DNA from: Ailanthus altissimus
Lineage: Eukaryota; Streptophyta; Magnoliopsida; Sapindales; Simaroubaceae
DNA length: 64,000 nucleotides
Direction of reading: 5' to 3'
Assembly: GCA_946807835.1 (NCBI GenBank)
Contig: OX327702.1
Span: 1,674,001-1,738,000, forward strand
The translations under genes were made by a program, and so were the position numbers. The notes beneath the pieces were generated by a model. That model saw nothing but the letters and a program-made list of their open reading frames with translations. It was not told the DNA's origin and searched no databases. Shown in pieces: positions 16,087 through 27,930 of the stretch. Each line of letters begins with the position of its first letter. The stretch's first letter is position 1.

Positions 16087-16985
16087 AGGGTATTATAGTA
16101 AATTGATACTCAACTACACTCCAATGGTTTTAATAATATCCATTTACACTCCTAATAAAAGGGTATTATAATAAATTGATAAAATAGCTAGCATAAATAG
16201 TGTCCCACCACTACTTGTGGATCGGAACTGATTACTGGTAGATACAGTTAGGCCGAGACAGTCACTATTTACATAAACAGTATCATAAGTGAACGGTACA
16301 TAACATTTTTTAGAGATTCATGATGGTAAACAATATATGCCACGGTAAAATTGTTCGCATGAGATACTGTTCATGTGAATAGTATCGTCACAGCCAAACA
16401 CTATTTAGTGAAACTGTTGATTCGGGCATTAAATTTTTGGTCAAATTTTACCATTTCTATGCCCAAATCCATAATTTTCATAACTAGGAGTACCCATATT
16501 TGATCCACAACCGGCACAAAAAATGTCACTGGTAAAAGCAAAAAATAAGCTTCAAACACCTTTTGCGTGCTACATTTACGTAAGCTCTCTATTGCAACGT
16601 GATCGTGACCTGCCCATTATTTGTGGAAATGCCTCATAGGCGAAACTCACTACTATATAGAAAATAGCAACGATTTTCAGCAGAATTTCATTGAATAGTG
16701 CGTGATAACACTATTTAAATGAACAGTACACACGTGAACAGTATTGCCATTGTAGTTACTATTTACATGTGGTACTATTCATGAGAATGGTGACTGTCTG
16801 CCGACTGAACAGTATTCAAACAATGATCGACTTCGATCCACAAACAGGGGCATGATACTATTTATAGTTGGCACTTTATTAATTATTATAATTCCCTTTT
16901 ATTAGGAGTGTAAATGTATATTATTAAAAATATGAGGTATAATTGGGTATTGAGTAATAGCATAGGTGTGAATGTCATTTACCCT
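16087..16985. mobile_element. 0.9-kb inverted-repeat (foldback) element between two family A copies
   Basis: Ends are AGGGTA/TACCCT. A long inner inverted repeat pairs TTTACACTCCTAATAAAAGGG (16142-16162) with CCCTTTTATTAGGAGTGTAAA (16896-16916), then continues to TTGTGGATCG against CGATCCACAA. The centre is packed with short palindrome-like units such as ACTGTTCATGTGAATAGT and ATGAACAGTACACACGTGAACAGT. No transposase frame is present. Flanking target duplication is not clear. Confidence 0.75.
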
Positions 16986-17330
16986 ATTGAATAATAAAAT
17001 ATTATAATGAATAATTCTAAAAATTCTACTATTTTATTATTTAATAATTTTTTAACGTATTAATATAAAAAAGTGAAATAATATAATGGATTATTTTAAA
17101 TTTTATTATTTTATCACCTAATAATTATTCGATACATTAATTTAAAATTGTAAATTTGAGATACTATTGAAAAGAATAGTATTACTCCATCCAATAAAAT
17201 ACGAAAAGTAATGTTAGACATCTCAAATTATATCTAAAAAATGATGTGTTATCAACTATTAAGCCGTAAAATAATGTAATTGGAGATTTTAAAATTTACA
17301 CAATTTTACCCCTTAATAGTTATTTTACAC
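16986..17330 (+). repeat. AT-rich MITE (family A), right copy
   Basis: Second copy of the 15745-16085 repeat in the same orientation, ending in ATTTTAAAATTTACAC just before the copia insertion at 17337. Confidence 0.75.
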
Positions 17331-17336
17331 ATTACT

Positions 17337-18066
17337 TGTTGAAGCGAAAGCACACAAATAATCAAAAAATTCACCTAAGTAATATAATAATACAGAACAA
17401 GTTACTAAGAATTAAATAGAGAAATGGGTAGAAGAAGAACATACAAAGAATTACGTGGTTCAACAACTTACTTACATCCACGGCGGATCAAGATCACACT
17501 CTTCTTTTATTATGAATCACAAGGCACTCACAAAGTATGCTTTTTACAAGAAAAATCACAAAGAAAATTCTCTCTCTCACTCTAGAGATTTTCTCTCACA
17601 AAGAACCACTAATATCTCTTGTTTATCACAAAGATTATCAAGATTTCTAATTGATCACAAAGATATGTTTACAAGCCAATTGACAGCCTTTATATAGGCA
17701 TTGAGACGACCTAGGTTTACCCTATATGTGTGGGAGTCGTATTAGGGAGTCCTGAAACAAGTGGGAGACGAAATAAGGAAGTTTCCTTATTTTGAGATAC
17801 TGTTCCCATCTCCAGCACCGCGGCATTGGGATCTCATCGCTGCAGCGCTTGTGCTGAGCGCTGCAGCGCTGGCCTCCTAGCGTCGCGGCGCTCAGGTTCT
17901 GGACTGGGCGCCGCAACGCTCACGTCTGGTCTTCACGGTGTTGGCGTCTAGTGCGCCATTCTTCGTTTTTTGCCTTCTTTCGCGTCCTTCTTCATCCGTA
18001 CGCACCCTACGCACTTGGCTTGATCTCAAAATCATATTCCAATGATTTTCAATCAAAATCTTCACA
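17337..18066 (-). repeat. 3' LTR of the copia element
   Basis: 730 bp, TG...CA. Positions 17703-18066 align with the truncated 5' LTR at 21009-21350. It contains the perfect palindrome AGCGCTGCAGCGCT (17857-17870) and several related GC-rich motifs in an otherwise AT-rich context. Confidence 0.9.
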
Positions 18067-18135
18067 AATCCTCTCCTTGATTCAAAATCATCCACAAAGT
18101 AACTCGATCTTTCATTTTCGCATCTTCAGTCACCT

Positions 18136-20986
18136 TCACAAAATAGTGACTCTGGTTAAGTCTTTGCATAGGATGAACTTAACCGAGAGTAGTGGCTTAG
18201 TCAACATATCAGCAGGGTTTTTAGATGATGCTATCTTTGTTAGACTAACTTCACCACTTTGGATAATCTCACAAATGTAATAGAGCCTCACATCAATGTG
18301 CTTCAACCTCTTATGGAACACTTGATGCTTGCTTAGATGTATGGCACTCTGGCTATCACAATACACACTGGTGTTCACATCTTCATTAGCCAATACCTCC
18401 GCGCATATGCCTTTTAACCACACGGCCTCCTTGATAGCTTCTCCAACAGCTATGTACTTTGCCTCTGTGGTAGATAGTGCAACCACATGTTATAGAACTG
18501 ATCTCCAACACATACTACACCCAAACACCGTAGTCCGTCAACGATATTCTCTTGTCAAGATCACCTACATAATTTGAGTCTACGTACCCTCTTACCAATT
18601 CATTATTGTCCTCATCCCTCTTATACATTAACCCGTGATTCGACGTTCCCTTGAGATATCTCAGAATCCACTTTACTGCAAGCCAGTGATCTTTTCCCAG
18701 ATTTGCCATGTATCTACTCACAGCCTGTGCTATGTCTGGTCTTGTACAAACTATTGCATACATGATGCTCACCACAACGCTTGCATACGGTACTTTACTC
18801 ATCTGCAGTTTCTCCTCATCGAATGTCGACGACTGTGCTGCTGAAAGTTTGAAATGCATGACCAAAGGAGTAGAGACAGCCTTCGCGTTTAACATACCAA
18901 ACTTCTCCAAAATTTTGACTATATATCGCTGTTGGGACAAGAAGATAACATCTTTTCTTTCCTTCACAATATCCATACTCAAAATTCTCTTAGCTGCTCC
19001 CAAATCCTTTATTTCAAACTCGCCACTCAACTACTTCTTGAGCTTCTGTATTACTTCCATGTTCTTGCATGCGATCAACATATCATCGACGTATAGAAGC
19101 AAATACATCATCCCACAACTTATGTTCTTGAAGTACACGCATCTGTCATACTTGCTCATGCTAAAACCACAAGCCATCATAAACTCATCAAATCTTCTAT
19201 ACTACTGTCTAGGTGATTGCTTTAACCTGTACAATGACTTCTTTAGCAAATAAGCATGATCTTCTTTTCTGGGCTCCTCGAACCCTTGCGGCTGTGCCAT
19301 GTATATCGTTTCTTCAAGCTCTCTATGTAGAAAAGCTGTCTTTACATCCATCTGCTCTAGATGTAAATCAAGATTTGCACACATGGCTAACAAGATCTTA
19401 ATAGATGTGTGCTTGACAACTGGAGAGAATATTTGAAAATCAACTCCCTCTCTCTGAGTAAAACCTTGTGCTACTAACTTAACCTTGAATCTCATAGGAT
19501 CAATCTGCGGTATCCCCTCCTTCACTTTATATACCCACTTGCACCCAACTAGCTTCTTTTGAAGTCTCTCCACCAACTTCTAGGTATTGTTCTTCTTAAG
19601 AGAACAAATTTATTCTTCCATGGCCTACTGCCATTCTTTTTTGTTTTCACTCTTCATAGCCTCTCCATATATCCTAGGCTCATCATACTCAAGAGTGTAA
19701 ACAGAATTAAAAGCATGAGCAACTAAGTCTTCTTGTGCATACCTGACTGGTGGGTTGATCATTCTCCTTAACCTGTCTCTAGCAAGTTGGTACTCTTCAA
19801 GTTTTAACTCAGGAGTTCTAGTTTTCTTTTGGGTAGACTTGGAGGAACTAGCCAGTGTTCTTGGTTCATCTTCAAGGATCTCCTTGTTGAAGTGTTGATC
19901 TGGAGGCATATCAGATCCATTTTAAGGCTCTACTTCAACTTCTATTGACTTGGGTGCTGAGTCTTCCTTGGTCACAGGTTCTTTTTTCTCATCTTCTTAG
20001 GAGGTTTTCAGCATCGTCATCTCATCGAACGTCACATCACGGCTTATGATACTCCTTGGTAGTGTTAAGTCTTTACACCACACCTTGTATCCTTTTACTC
20101 ATTCGGGATATCCTATGAATACCCATTTGATAGCTCTAGGTTTCAACTTCCCTTTCTTAACATGAATAAAGGCAGGGCAACCAAATATTCTGAGGTGGTC
20201 ATACTTCGGAGGATTTCTAGACAATTTCTCTTCTGGCGTCTTGAAGTCAATTGCTGAGAAAGGACTTTTATTAATCAAGTAAGCTGCAGTCACTACAGCT
20301 TCTCCCCAGAATGTTTTGAACATCTTTGCATTGGTAAGCATGCATTTAACCCTTTTAAGTAGGGTCTTGTTCATCCTCTCAGCTACCTCATTCTGATGCG
20401 GTGTTGATCTTACCGTTCTATACCTTACAATCCCATGCTTGGCACAAAATCAATCAAACTTTCTGTTACAAAATTCGAGGCCGTTGTCAGTTCTCAACCT
20501 CTTCACTCTTTTGCCAGTCTGATTATCAACAAGAACCTTCAAAGTCTTGAATACTTCAAAGGCTTGATCCTTACCATTCAACACATAGACCTACAGCTTC
20601 CTCGAATAGTCATCAATCAAGCTGAGAAAATACCGGGCACCACCACGAGTAGCTGTTTGAGCTGGTCCCCAAAAATCCGAGTGTATGTAGTCAAGGATCC
20701 CCTTAGTCTTGTACTCGCTAGTACTGAACCTCACTCTATGTGCTTTTCCAAGCACACAATGCTCATAAAACTCTAAGGGCTAGAACTTATCCTCACCAAA
20801 TGCCTTTTGACTATATAACTCCTTTAGGTTTCTCTCACCTAAGTGTGCCATTCTAAAATGCCATAACTTGGTTTGCATACTCTTATCATCTACAAAGAAT
20901 AGTACATAACCGCTCACGACTTCACCTTTAAGCACATAAACACCTTTGTGCTTCTCTCCTCTCATCACTACTATGAAACCTTTCAA
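18136..20986 (-). pseudogene. Copia pol remnant: GAG-pre-integrase, integrase, reverse transcriptase, RNase H
   Basis: Read on the minus strand, order is copia type. GAG-pre-integrase (20986-20780: WHFRMAHLGERNLKEL). Integrase with HSDFWGP (near 20675), TDNGLEFC (near 20490) and AERMNKTL (near 20370), so the three catalytic acids are visible. Then RT (WVYKVKEG, FLHRELEETIYM, YVDDMLIAC near 19080, MSGEFEIKDLG). Then RNase H (LSTTEAKYIAVGEA, CDSQSAIHL, KHIDVRLYYI, NPADMLTKPL). Several in-frame stops break it, for example near 19031, 19202, 19577, 19605, 19910 and 20099. It cannot make a full polyprotein. Confidence 0.93.
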
Positions 20987-21008
20987 AACTCTTAAAATCC
21001 CTCCGTCG

Positions 21009-21350
21009 ATAGGCCTTGGGACGACCTAGGTTTACTCTATATGTGTGGGAGTCGTATTAGGGAGTACTGAAACAAGTGGGAGACGAAATAAGGAAGTTTC
21101 CTTATTTCGAGATACTGTTCCCGTCTTCAGCGCCGCGGCGCTGGGATCTCATCGCTGCGGTGCTGGCCTCCTGGCATCGCAACGCTCAGGTTCTGGACTG
21201 GGCGCCGCGACGCTCACCTCTGGCCGCCGCAACGCTGGCTCCTGGTGCGCCCTTTTTTATTTTTCGCATCCTTCTTCGATCCATGCGTACCCTACACACT
21301 TAACTTGATCTCTAAATTATATTCCGATGATTTCAATCAAAATCTTCACA
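21009..21350 (-). repeat. Truncated 5' LTR of the copia element
   Basis: Aligns with 17703-18066. It carries the perfect palindrome AGCGCCGCGGCGCT (21129-21142). The break at about 21009 marks the internal deletion. Confidence 0.88.
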
Positions 21351-21462
21351 TTACTTTTTAAAAATAAATTTGAAATGTCTAAAATTATTTATATACAAAT
21401 ATTACGCGAATATGTGAAAGAATATTACTAAACATCGTAAACTTATATCTCACACTGTATTA

Positions 21463-21585
21463 TTAATAATAATATGTTAAATAATTATTTAGTATAATAA
21501 ATAATTTTAAAATTTATATTATTTAATTACTTAATAATTATTTAAAATATAATTTATAATTTATAATACTACTCCCTCTTAAATA
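21463..21585 (+). repeat. AT-rich MITE (family A), partial copy
   Basis: Shares TGTTAAATAATTATT, TTTAAAATTTATATTATTT and AATACTACTCCCTC blocks with the 15745 repeat. Boundaries are approximate. Confidence 0.4.
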
Positions 21586-21813
21586 TATCCTTTGCATGTG
21601 TTGCAACATTCTACTTGTTCGGCATGAATTAATATACTAACGCCCAAAAGTTTTAGGAAACTTATAAATTTACATGTTTAATAATACGTGGCTTCCACTT
21701 GCCAATTTCTAGTTTCTGGCCGATGCCTCGATCATAGGGAAAATCCCATGACGTCATCCATGAGCAATGTAATTGATGAGTTTGTGGACAACACTCCCTT
21801 AACTGTTTTTGTC

Positions 21814-22094
21814 TGCTTATAGATGGGATATTAACACTGTCACCCCCTTAGATTTATATAAATTACATTTTAGTAATAATTTTTTCCCTTTACTTTATTT
21901 GAAGAACAACAATACCTTTAAAATTATATTTCTCTTATGATATAAATATTTTATATATATTTAGAGAATGAAAATATTTTCGACTTTCAAATTAAATTGA
22001 GAGAATAATAATATAATTATAACTAAAACTATTTATCAAAATAAATTTTGTATGTACCTCAAGAAGTGACAATGTTAATACCCTGCTTAAAAAT
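21814..22094. mobile_element. MITE of Mutator type, copy 2 (family B), with target-site duplication
   Basis: The element 21825-22083 starts GGGATATTAACACTGTCACC and ends GTGACAATGTTAATACCC, like the copy at 974-1249. Flanks TGCTTATAGAT (21814-21824) and TGCTTAAAAAT (22084-22094) form a decayed 9-11-bp duplication. No coding capacity. Confidence 0.8.
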
Positions 22095-24176
22095 ATAATC
22101 ACTAATATTATCATCAAGCAACAAGATGATTGTATGATATTTCTCTTTCTTTTAATGTTGTATTATGATTATAAATTTATTGATATTTATACTTAAAGAA
22201 CTATTATACTAATTGAGAGTGAATTTAATGTATTACAATTTAAATGTTCAAGTTCAAAATGAAGAAAAATAATCCACTTATCTTTTCAATAAAATATGGT
22301 AAAATACAAAACTTTAAAGTTTATCCACCATTTTATGGTTAAAGTAGCATATAATTTTGACAATTTTTTTTTAATAATGTAAAGTAATGCATTGTTAATA
22401 TATAAGATTATTTTGGTAATATTCGACTCTTTATACGAATTTTAATTTATTGAGAAAATTTTACATAGGACGAGCGTATAATATTATTTGTAAATTTTTT
22501 AGAAAAAATTAAGAGTGTGTATATGTGTGTGTATATATATATATATATTGATTAAATACAAAACTGATAATGATATTAAATGAAAAAACTTTGAACCAAG
22601 TGATATATTGATGTTGAGTGATCCCACGAATTTCAATATTCCTCGAAAGTTTTTCTCCTAAATGACATGGTGATTCTCTTATGAGATGATTGGTAACTCT
22701 GAAATGTCAATTTGCAGTAGGATAGCAAATTCAATCATCAAAGTTTAGTGTGTTTCTAATCTTTTGAGTTTTGTTCCACGCTTCAAATTCTCCTTTGTTA
22801 GACAAGCTACACTTAGAATTTTAGGTGCATAGCATAAATTTAATGCCACGTGACTCAAAGCATATCTTTTGTTAAAAAAAAAATGTTCCAAGGCATGCGA
22901 AGTGTGAACAAAATAAAACCAAGTATATAGAATCCTCCACTTCACTCTTCTCTTTCATGATATATATATTAATAACATTACCACTCAAACGTGCCTTTAA
23001 TGTATTTGCAGCCTTGAAGCCAACCTTGTAGGGACCCAAAATTGCCCTATTGCTTGGGTTTGTGCTCTCACTATAGTGATGGAGATGCTTGGGGTTAATG
23101 CCCTTTTGATATTGCATAATGCACAAAAAGCCAAGAAGAAAAAAGCTAGCTGATGTGAGAAAAGTGGTAAAGTTATTAATAATTTCTTTATAAAAATTGA
23201 AGACTTCTAGGTCAACCATTCTCCTTGGGTCTACATAAAATGAATATAAAACTTGGGTAATTATGTTTTTTTTTTTTCTTTGAGAGAAAATGAGTATTGA
23301 GAGTAATTAGGGCATGGAATGAGTAGAAGAGAAAAGAATCATTCATTTACACGATTTCTAATATACATATTTGTCTATTTCATATTGATTCTTTTAGACC
23401 CACTTGCCCCTTTTAAATTGCCTGGCTTGATTAATTGATGCCTTGGCTTATGCAGCAAATTGATATGGCCAAAATCCTATGTGGGTCCTTGAGTCTTTGA
23501 CCCCAAAAGATCATCATCACTCATCGCCAATTGAATAAATGACACTCTATTAAGAATGCATTTGAGTTGATTGGTAAGATAAAATGTTAAAATTTGGCAC
23601 CAACGATGAAAAGGGCAAAAAAATTCACAATAATGGAAAAAAAATAAAAATAAAACATGGGAATAAGCCAAAATTTCATTGGGTTAAGCTAATGAAGCTA
23701 GAGAAAATAATTTGGATAAGAGTTCTTTGACCATTTCCATTTTTCAAAAGAGGGATTCTCTTCATATTTACCAATTACCCGAGTTTAAAATTCTCAAAAT
23801 GCCGTTTGTTACCATGATTTACCTCAAATTATATCAAGTTTTGAAATTTATTAAATTTCCATGAAAGGAATAAAGAACCAAAGAGAACTTCTTTCACGGC
23901 ATCGACTCTAGAAAGTGTTAGCTACGACGGCTGCTGTGGCAATTATAACATTGTGATGTTACATCTTAGAAAGCACCATAATTGCTGCTTTGTGAAAAAT
24001 TTATGCCATTGGATAAAACATTGCGACAACACTATCATTCTAATTCGTTCACCTCTGTCGGGTTATAAATTTGCAAAGACCTAATTTAGTTTAGGGACAA
24101 TGCATGTGATGTTGCTCACCTCAATAACCATCTCCTAACTCAATTATCACGATCATAGTTTTTTTTTTTTAAGTAA
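22095..24176. other. Intergenic DNA with one unassigned ORF
   Basis: AT-rich with a GT/TA microsatellite at about 22512-22550. The only open frame worth noting is at 22872-23219. The part at 23880-24110 is less AT-rich but shows no frame. Confidence 0.4.
22872..23219 (-). CDS. Small ORF, possible secreted or membrane-anchored peptide precursor; function unknown
   Basis: 115 codons from ATG at 23219. Near the N-terminus is a hydrophobic helix (FTTFLTSASFFLLGFLCIM, about residues 18-36). A polar, basic stretch follows (KHLHHYSEST, then KVGFKAANTLKARLSG), and the end is acidic then hydrophobic. The layout recalls a small peptide precursor, but I see no hallmark of the CLE, CEP, PIP, IDA, RGF or RALF families. 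Its sequence is less AT-rich than its flanks. It could equally be a chance frame or one exon of a larger gene. Confidence 0.25.
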   Translation of the reverse strand: MVDLEVFNFYKEIINNFTTFLTSASFFLLGFLCIMQYQKGINPKHLHHYSESTNPSNRAILGPYKVGFKAANTLKARLSGNVINIYIMKEKSEVEDSIYLVLFCSHFACLGTFFF

Positions 24177-24345
24177 TGCTATTTTTTAAATAGTATTTCA
24201 AGTTTTTTTTATTACAAATTAATATTTTAAATAATTATTAAATAATAAAATAATATAAAATTTAAAAATATTTATTATATTATTTTAATGCTCAATAACT
24301 ATTTGACACATTATATGAAAAGTGTATCAGTATTATTTTTTTAGA
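24177..24345 (+). repeat. AT-rich MITE (family A) copy
   Basis: Shares AATAATTATTAAATAATAAA and AATATAAAATTTAAAAAT blocks with the other copies and has AATAGTATTTCAAG at one side against GTATCAGTATT at the other, as partly inverted ends. Confidence 0.5.
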
Positions 24346-25026
24346 CAATAGCTTTCTCTCACAATACCCATTGTTTCAGTTTAATTATAAATAAATTCTC
24401 ATAATTTAATTTGAAAATTGAATTTCTCTAATGAGATAATTTTAAGCTTTTAGTGCGGATGTTTGAAGATTTTTTAAATGTTTGGCGAGACTTAAATAAT
24501 ATAATATAGTTCAAATTAATTTCAATTTTTTAGTTTATTTTTAAGTTATACAATGTTGTTTAGAATATGTACTGCATGATGTCTGCATTTTCAAAATGTA
24601 CAAACATATGCACCAAAAAATTTATGTATGCATAATTTTTCTTGATCTAAAAAATTAGTTCGAAATTGTTATTTATAAAAAAATTTGTCAGTTTAATCCT
24701 TTAAAGTTAAATGAATTACTTAATCAGCTTTTATGTTTTTTTCAAGTACCTTATCTTGTCCTTGCCATGAAAAAACAATGATTGAAGTACATACTTTTTA
24801 AGAATAATAAAGTAAATTAATATGTTTAATTACAATAAACAATCGTACATTTGATCAAATTTATCTTATTGCCGTAAAAAAGTGTATTTTTTTTATGTTA
24901 TTGTTTTAATAATGAGGACTAACTCAATAATTCAACTAACTTTCAAAGACCATTGATAATCTTCTTATTTATAAATAAATTTATGATAAATATTGATATA
25001 TTTGCTCACTTTCAAAATCAGAATCT

Positions 25027-25250
25027 CTAAACATAATTATTTAATTTTAAAAGAAATTTAATAAAAAAAAAAGTGACATTTAAACCCCTAACATTTTGGA
25101 AAAGAGACATACAAATTTTAATGGTTTCAAAAATTTCATCTAAACATAATTACTTAATTTTAAAAGGAATTTTAAAAAAAAGTGACATTTAAACCCCTAA
25201 CATTTTAGAAAATAAACATACAAATTTTAATGGTTTCAAAAATTTCATCG
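25027..25250. repeat. Tandem duplication, period 113 bp
   Basis: CTAAACATAATT starts at 25027 and again at 25140. Both units continue with GTGACATTTAAACCCCTAAC and TTTTAATGGTTTCAAAAATT, with only scattered differences. Confidence 0.88.
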
Positions 25251-25310
25251 ACGCTTTTGTTAAATAACAGTTTTCTTCTATTTTATTGATAAAAAAGAAT
25301 TTACATATAT

Positions 25311-27930
25311 TGTAATATCCAATTTTTATTAGTTGTATTGGCGCATAAATTTTGGTATAGAGCAAATAAGATACCGTAGGGTTACTCGATTTTAATCCTA
25401 TTAGAAATATTTTCTTTATAGTGCACGTGAGAGATATTAGACCTAATTTGATAATTTCACACTCGATCGGTACGCCAGACGACCCTGAAATATTTTTGAA
25501 AGTTTTCTCTATTGGCTTAGAAAAGAAAATCCTAATTTACTACATCAATTTCCATTTAAGGGTGATGTATGGAAAAAGTCTTGGTTGAGAAACATAATCC
25601 ATATATTAGATAATGGACCAATTAGAAGAAATCTCATGGATTGCCAAATTGAAAATTCTAATTAGTTCTTTGGACTATTCTAACTAGATAGTTACAAATG
25701 AACTAATTACATAATTAGTTTTTAACTAATGGCAAATTAGTAATTTTGAGTAAGTTGAAGGGAAAAATGGTCAATTGAGGGAGCACTATATATATGTTGG
25801 AAGTGTGTAGAATTTTTAAGTGATCAAAAATCAACACTTAGAGCAAAAAAGAGAGAAATTCGTGCAAGGTGAAGAGGTGCTACTACAGTGAAATTTTTGT
25901 TTTTTTTCATGATTTTTTATGTGTAATCAAGCCAAAATAAGGTTACATACCAATCCCTAAGCTCAATTGAAGCCTCAATTAGTGGAAATTCAAGAAAAAG
26001 AGGTAAGAAAAGTATTGTTTTATGAGTTTAATAAGTGAGCTTTCAAGAATGCTTAAATTGATGTTCTTGTGTGTATTCTTGGCTTAGATTGAGTTGAATT
26101 CTAATGTGGAGCTTGAAGAAGTCATCAATTTGAAGAAATTGGCAAGGTAAGAATTAAGGCTTTTGGTGATTTTGTTGTAGAGATTTCAATTGGTTGTAAT
26201 TAGGGCTTTAGAATGAAATTGGCTTGATTTTGTTGTAATTGGAACAAGAAATTGAGAAAAGAAATGTGTTGGAACCTATGGTGAAATTCTGCCACTTTAG
26301 AGAAGTTAGGGATTGAGTGGTGTTTTGATTAAATTGTTGTGTGTAAATTGTGCATATTGTAAATTGAATGTATATGGTTGATGGAAAAACAAAACATGAA
26401 GAAAATGGGACATAATTGTCCATTTTGAAAAGGTGAAGGGCATATATGTCCAACTAAGTTATAGGGAGTGTAATAATTTTCAGGGCGCTAGATGGTGAGT
26501 TAGATTAGATTAAATGGCTCAATAAATAAAAATCGAAAAATAGTATGCATCCGGACTTTGTGTGCTAATTAAGGCGTTTAGTAGTTAAATGAGATTTTAG
26601 CATTCGATTTGGTTCTAAATGTCATTTATGGCGCGTAGGTGAAGATAACCGAGAGCGATAACGGGAGTGATAACGGGAGTGAAATTTAGCGCGGATCGGT
26701 TGTGAGTGGAAATCTGCCATTTCTTTTACTTTTCGTTTATTATGTTTTCGCATAATGAATATGTATGTTTTATGAGCTTTCGATGCATAAACACGATTTA
26801 TGATCTTGATATATATTCATAGACATGCTTTTACATGTTCGGTTTAAGAAACAGTTTTAAAATTTCTATATTTATTTTAAAGGCCATTAGTACTCTCAGA
26901 TTATAGTGGTGATGATTGTATTAGACCCGGCCGGTATATCCCGTGCACATAGGCAGGTCTTGGGGGTGTGTCACTAACTCCGGGAAGTCGGGATGTCGAG
27001 TCATGTGAGTCGCCCTATATGTACGGGGTATTATCTCGCTATATGTATGTGATGTAGGATTTTGCTGCATAGCTAGTGAGATGTCTTGAGATGTCACTGT
27101 AGGTGCTGCTAGTTGAGGTGCCCCGTGACCTACTCACGTGTGCGGTGCTAGTTGAATTGCTGCGTAAGTATAGAGCTTTAGGGTTACCATTGGTACAGTT
27201 TAGAAAGAAAATGGCCGAGCGGGATTTTACTAGTTTTCGATTTACCGATAACATTTATGCATTTATATGCACACAGCAGTTATTATATTATACAGATTCT
27301 GGATGTGGTTTTTCAAAAATGTAGATAAAACCCGCTTGGCAAGATTTCAATAGCATATGATGTTAGAAACCGTTTTACATCAGTTTTAAAAGCATGATTT
27401 CTGCATGAACTTTAGAATTTGCTATCTATACATGATGTTATTTTATTAAAATTTTATTTGTACTCACTGAGCTCATTTAGCTCACCTGTTTTGTGTTTTA
27501 TGTTTTCTAAACCTCTTTCATAGGTGCAGGTCTCGGTACGCAAACTGCTGATTCTCCTATTACCGACTAGTGGGCCGAATCCGAAGATCATTTTTGTACA
27601 TGTAAATGTGCTAAATAGCACTATTTACTTTATGTATAGTAGTTGTAGGCATGTATTTTTGTATATATGTTTTGAACCAACAAGAAAAGAATTCGAGATT
27701 ATGATGATCATTTTTGCTTTTCATGAGTATACTCATTTTGTGATTCAAATGAATAATTGTGTTGTGTTGGATTTGATTTGGAAAGGACTGGAGGTCCGAA
27801 TTGATAGTATTGAGATGTATTGGAAATAGAAGTGAAATTTATTTGTAGGTTTTATATGAATTTTTTGAAAAATAGGAGAAATTCTGTCCGTTTTTTTTAA
27901 ATTAAGATTGTCATTTTTATATATATTACA
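25311..27930 (+). mobile_element. Probable long solo LTR of a gypsy-type (Tekay/Del-like) retrotransposon
   Basis: The segment starts TGTAATATCC and a rough inverse, TATATATTACA, ends at 27930, about 2.6 kb later. Inside is a TATA motif (CACTATATATATG near 25785). Later come GC-richer segments (26925-27150) and the block CTCACTGAGCTCATTTAGCTC (near 27465) followed by a GTGCAGG motif, a layout I associate with Tekay/Del LTRs. No gag-pol flanks it. The 5 bases outside the ends (TATAT, AGACC) do not match, so either the right edge is wrong or the element was rearranged. Confidence 0.5.

Larger units (their letters stand above)
17332..21355 (-). mobile_element. Internally deleted Ty1/copia LTR retrotransposon with TTACT target-site duplication
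   Basis: The element 17337-21350 starts TGTTGAAG and ends CTTCACA and is flanked by TTACT (17332-17336 and 21351-21355). Coding is on the minus strand. The 3' LTR (17337-18066, 730 bp) is complete and adjoined by a purine tract (minus-strand AAGGAGAGGATT at about 18067-18078). The 5' LTR is cut at about 21009: only its first about 340 bp remain, joined straight to the GAG-pre-integrase region. The rest of the LTR, the primer-binding site, gag and protease are missing. The LTR remnants are clearly alike but have many differences, so the insertion is not very recent. Confidence 0.93.
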
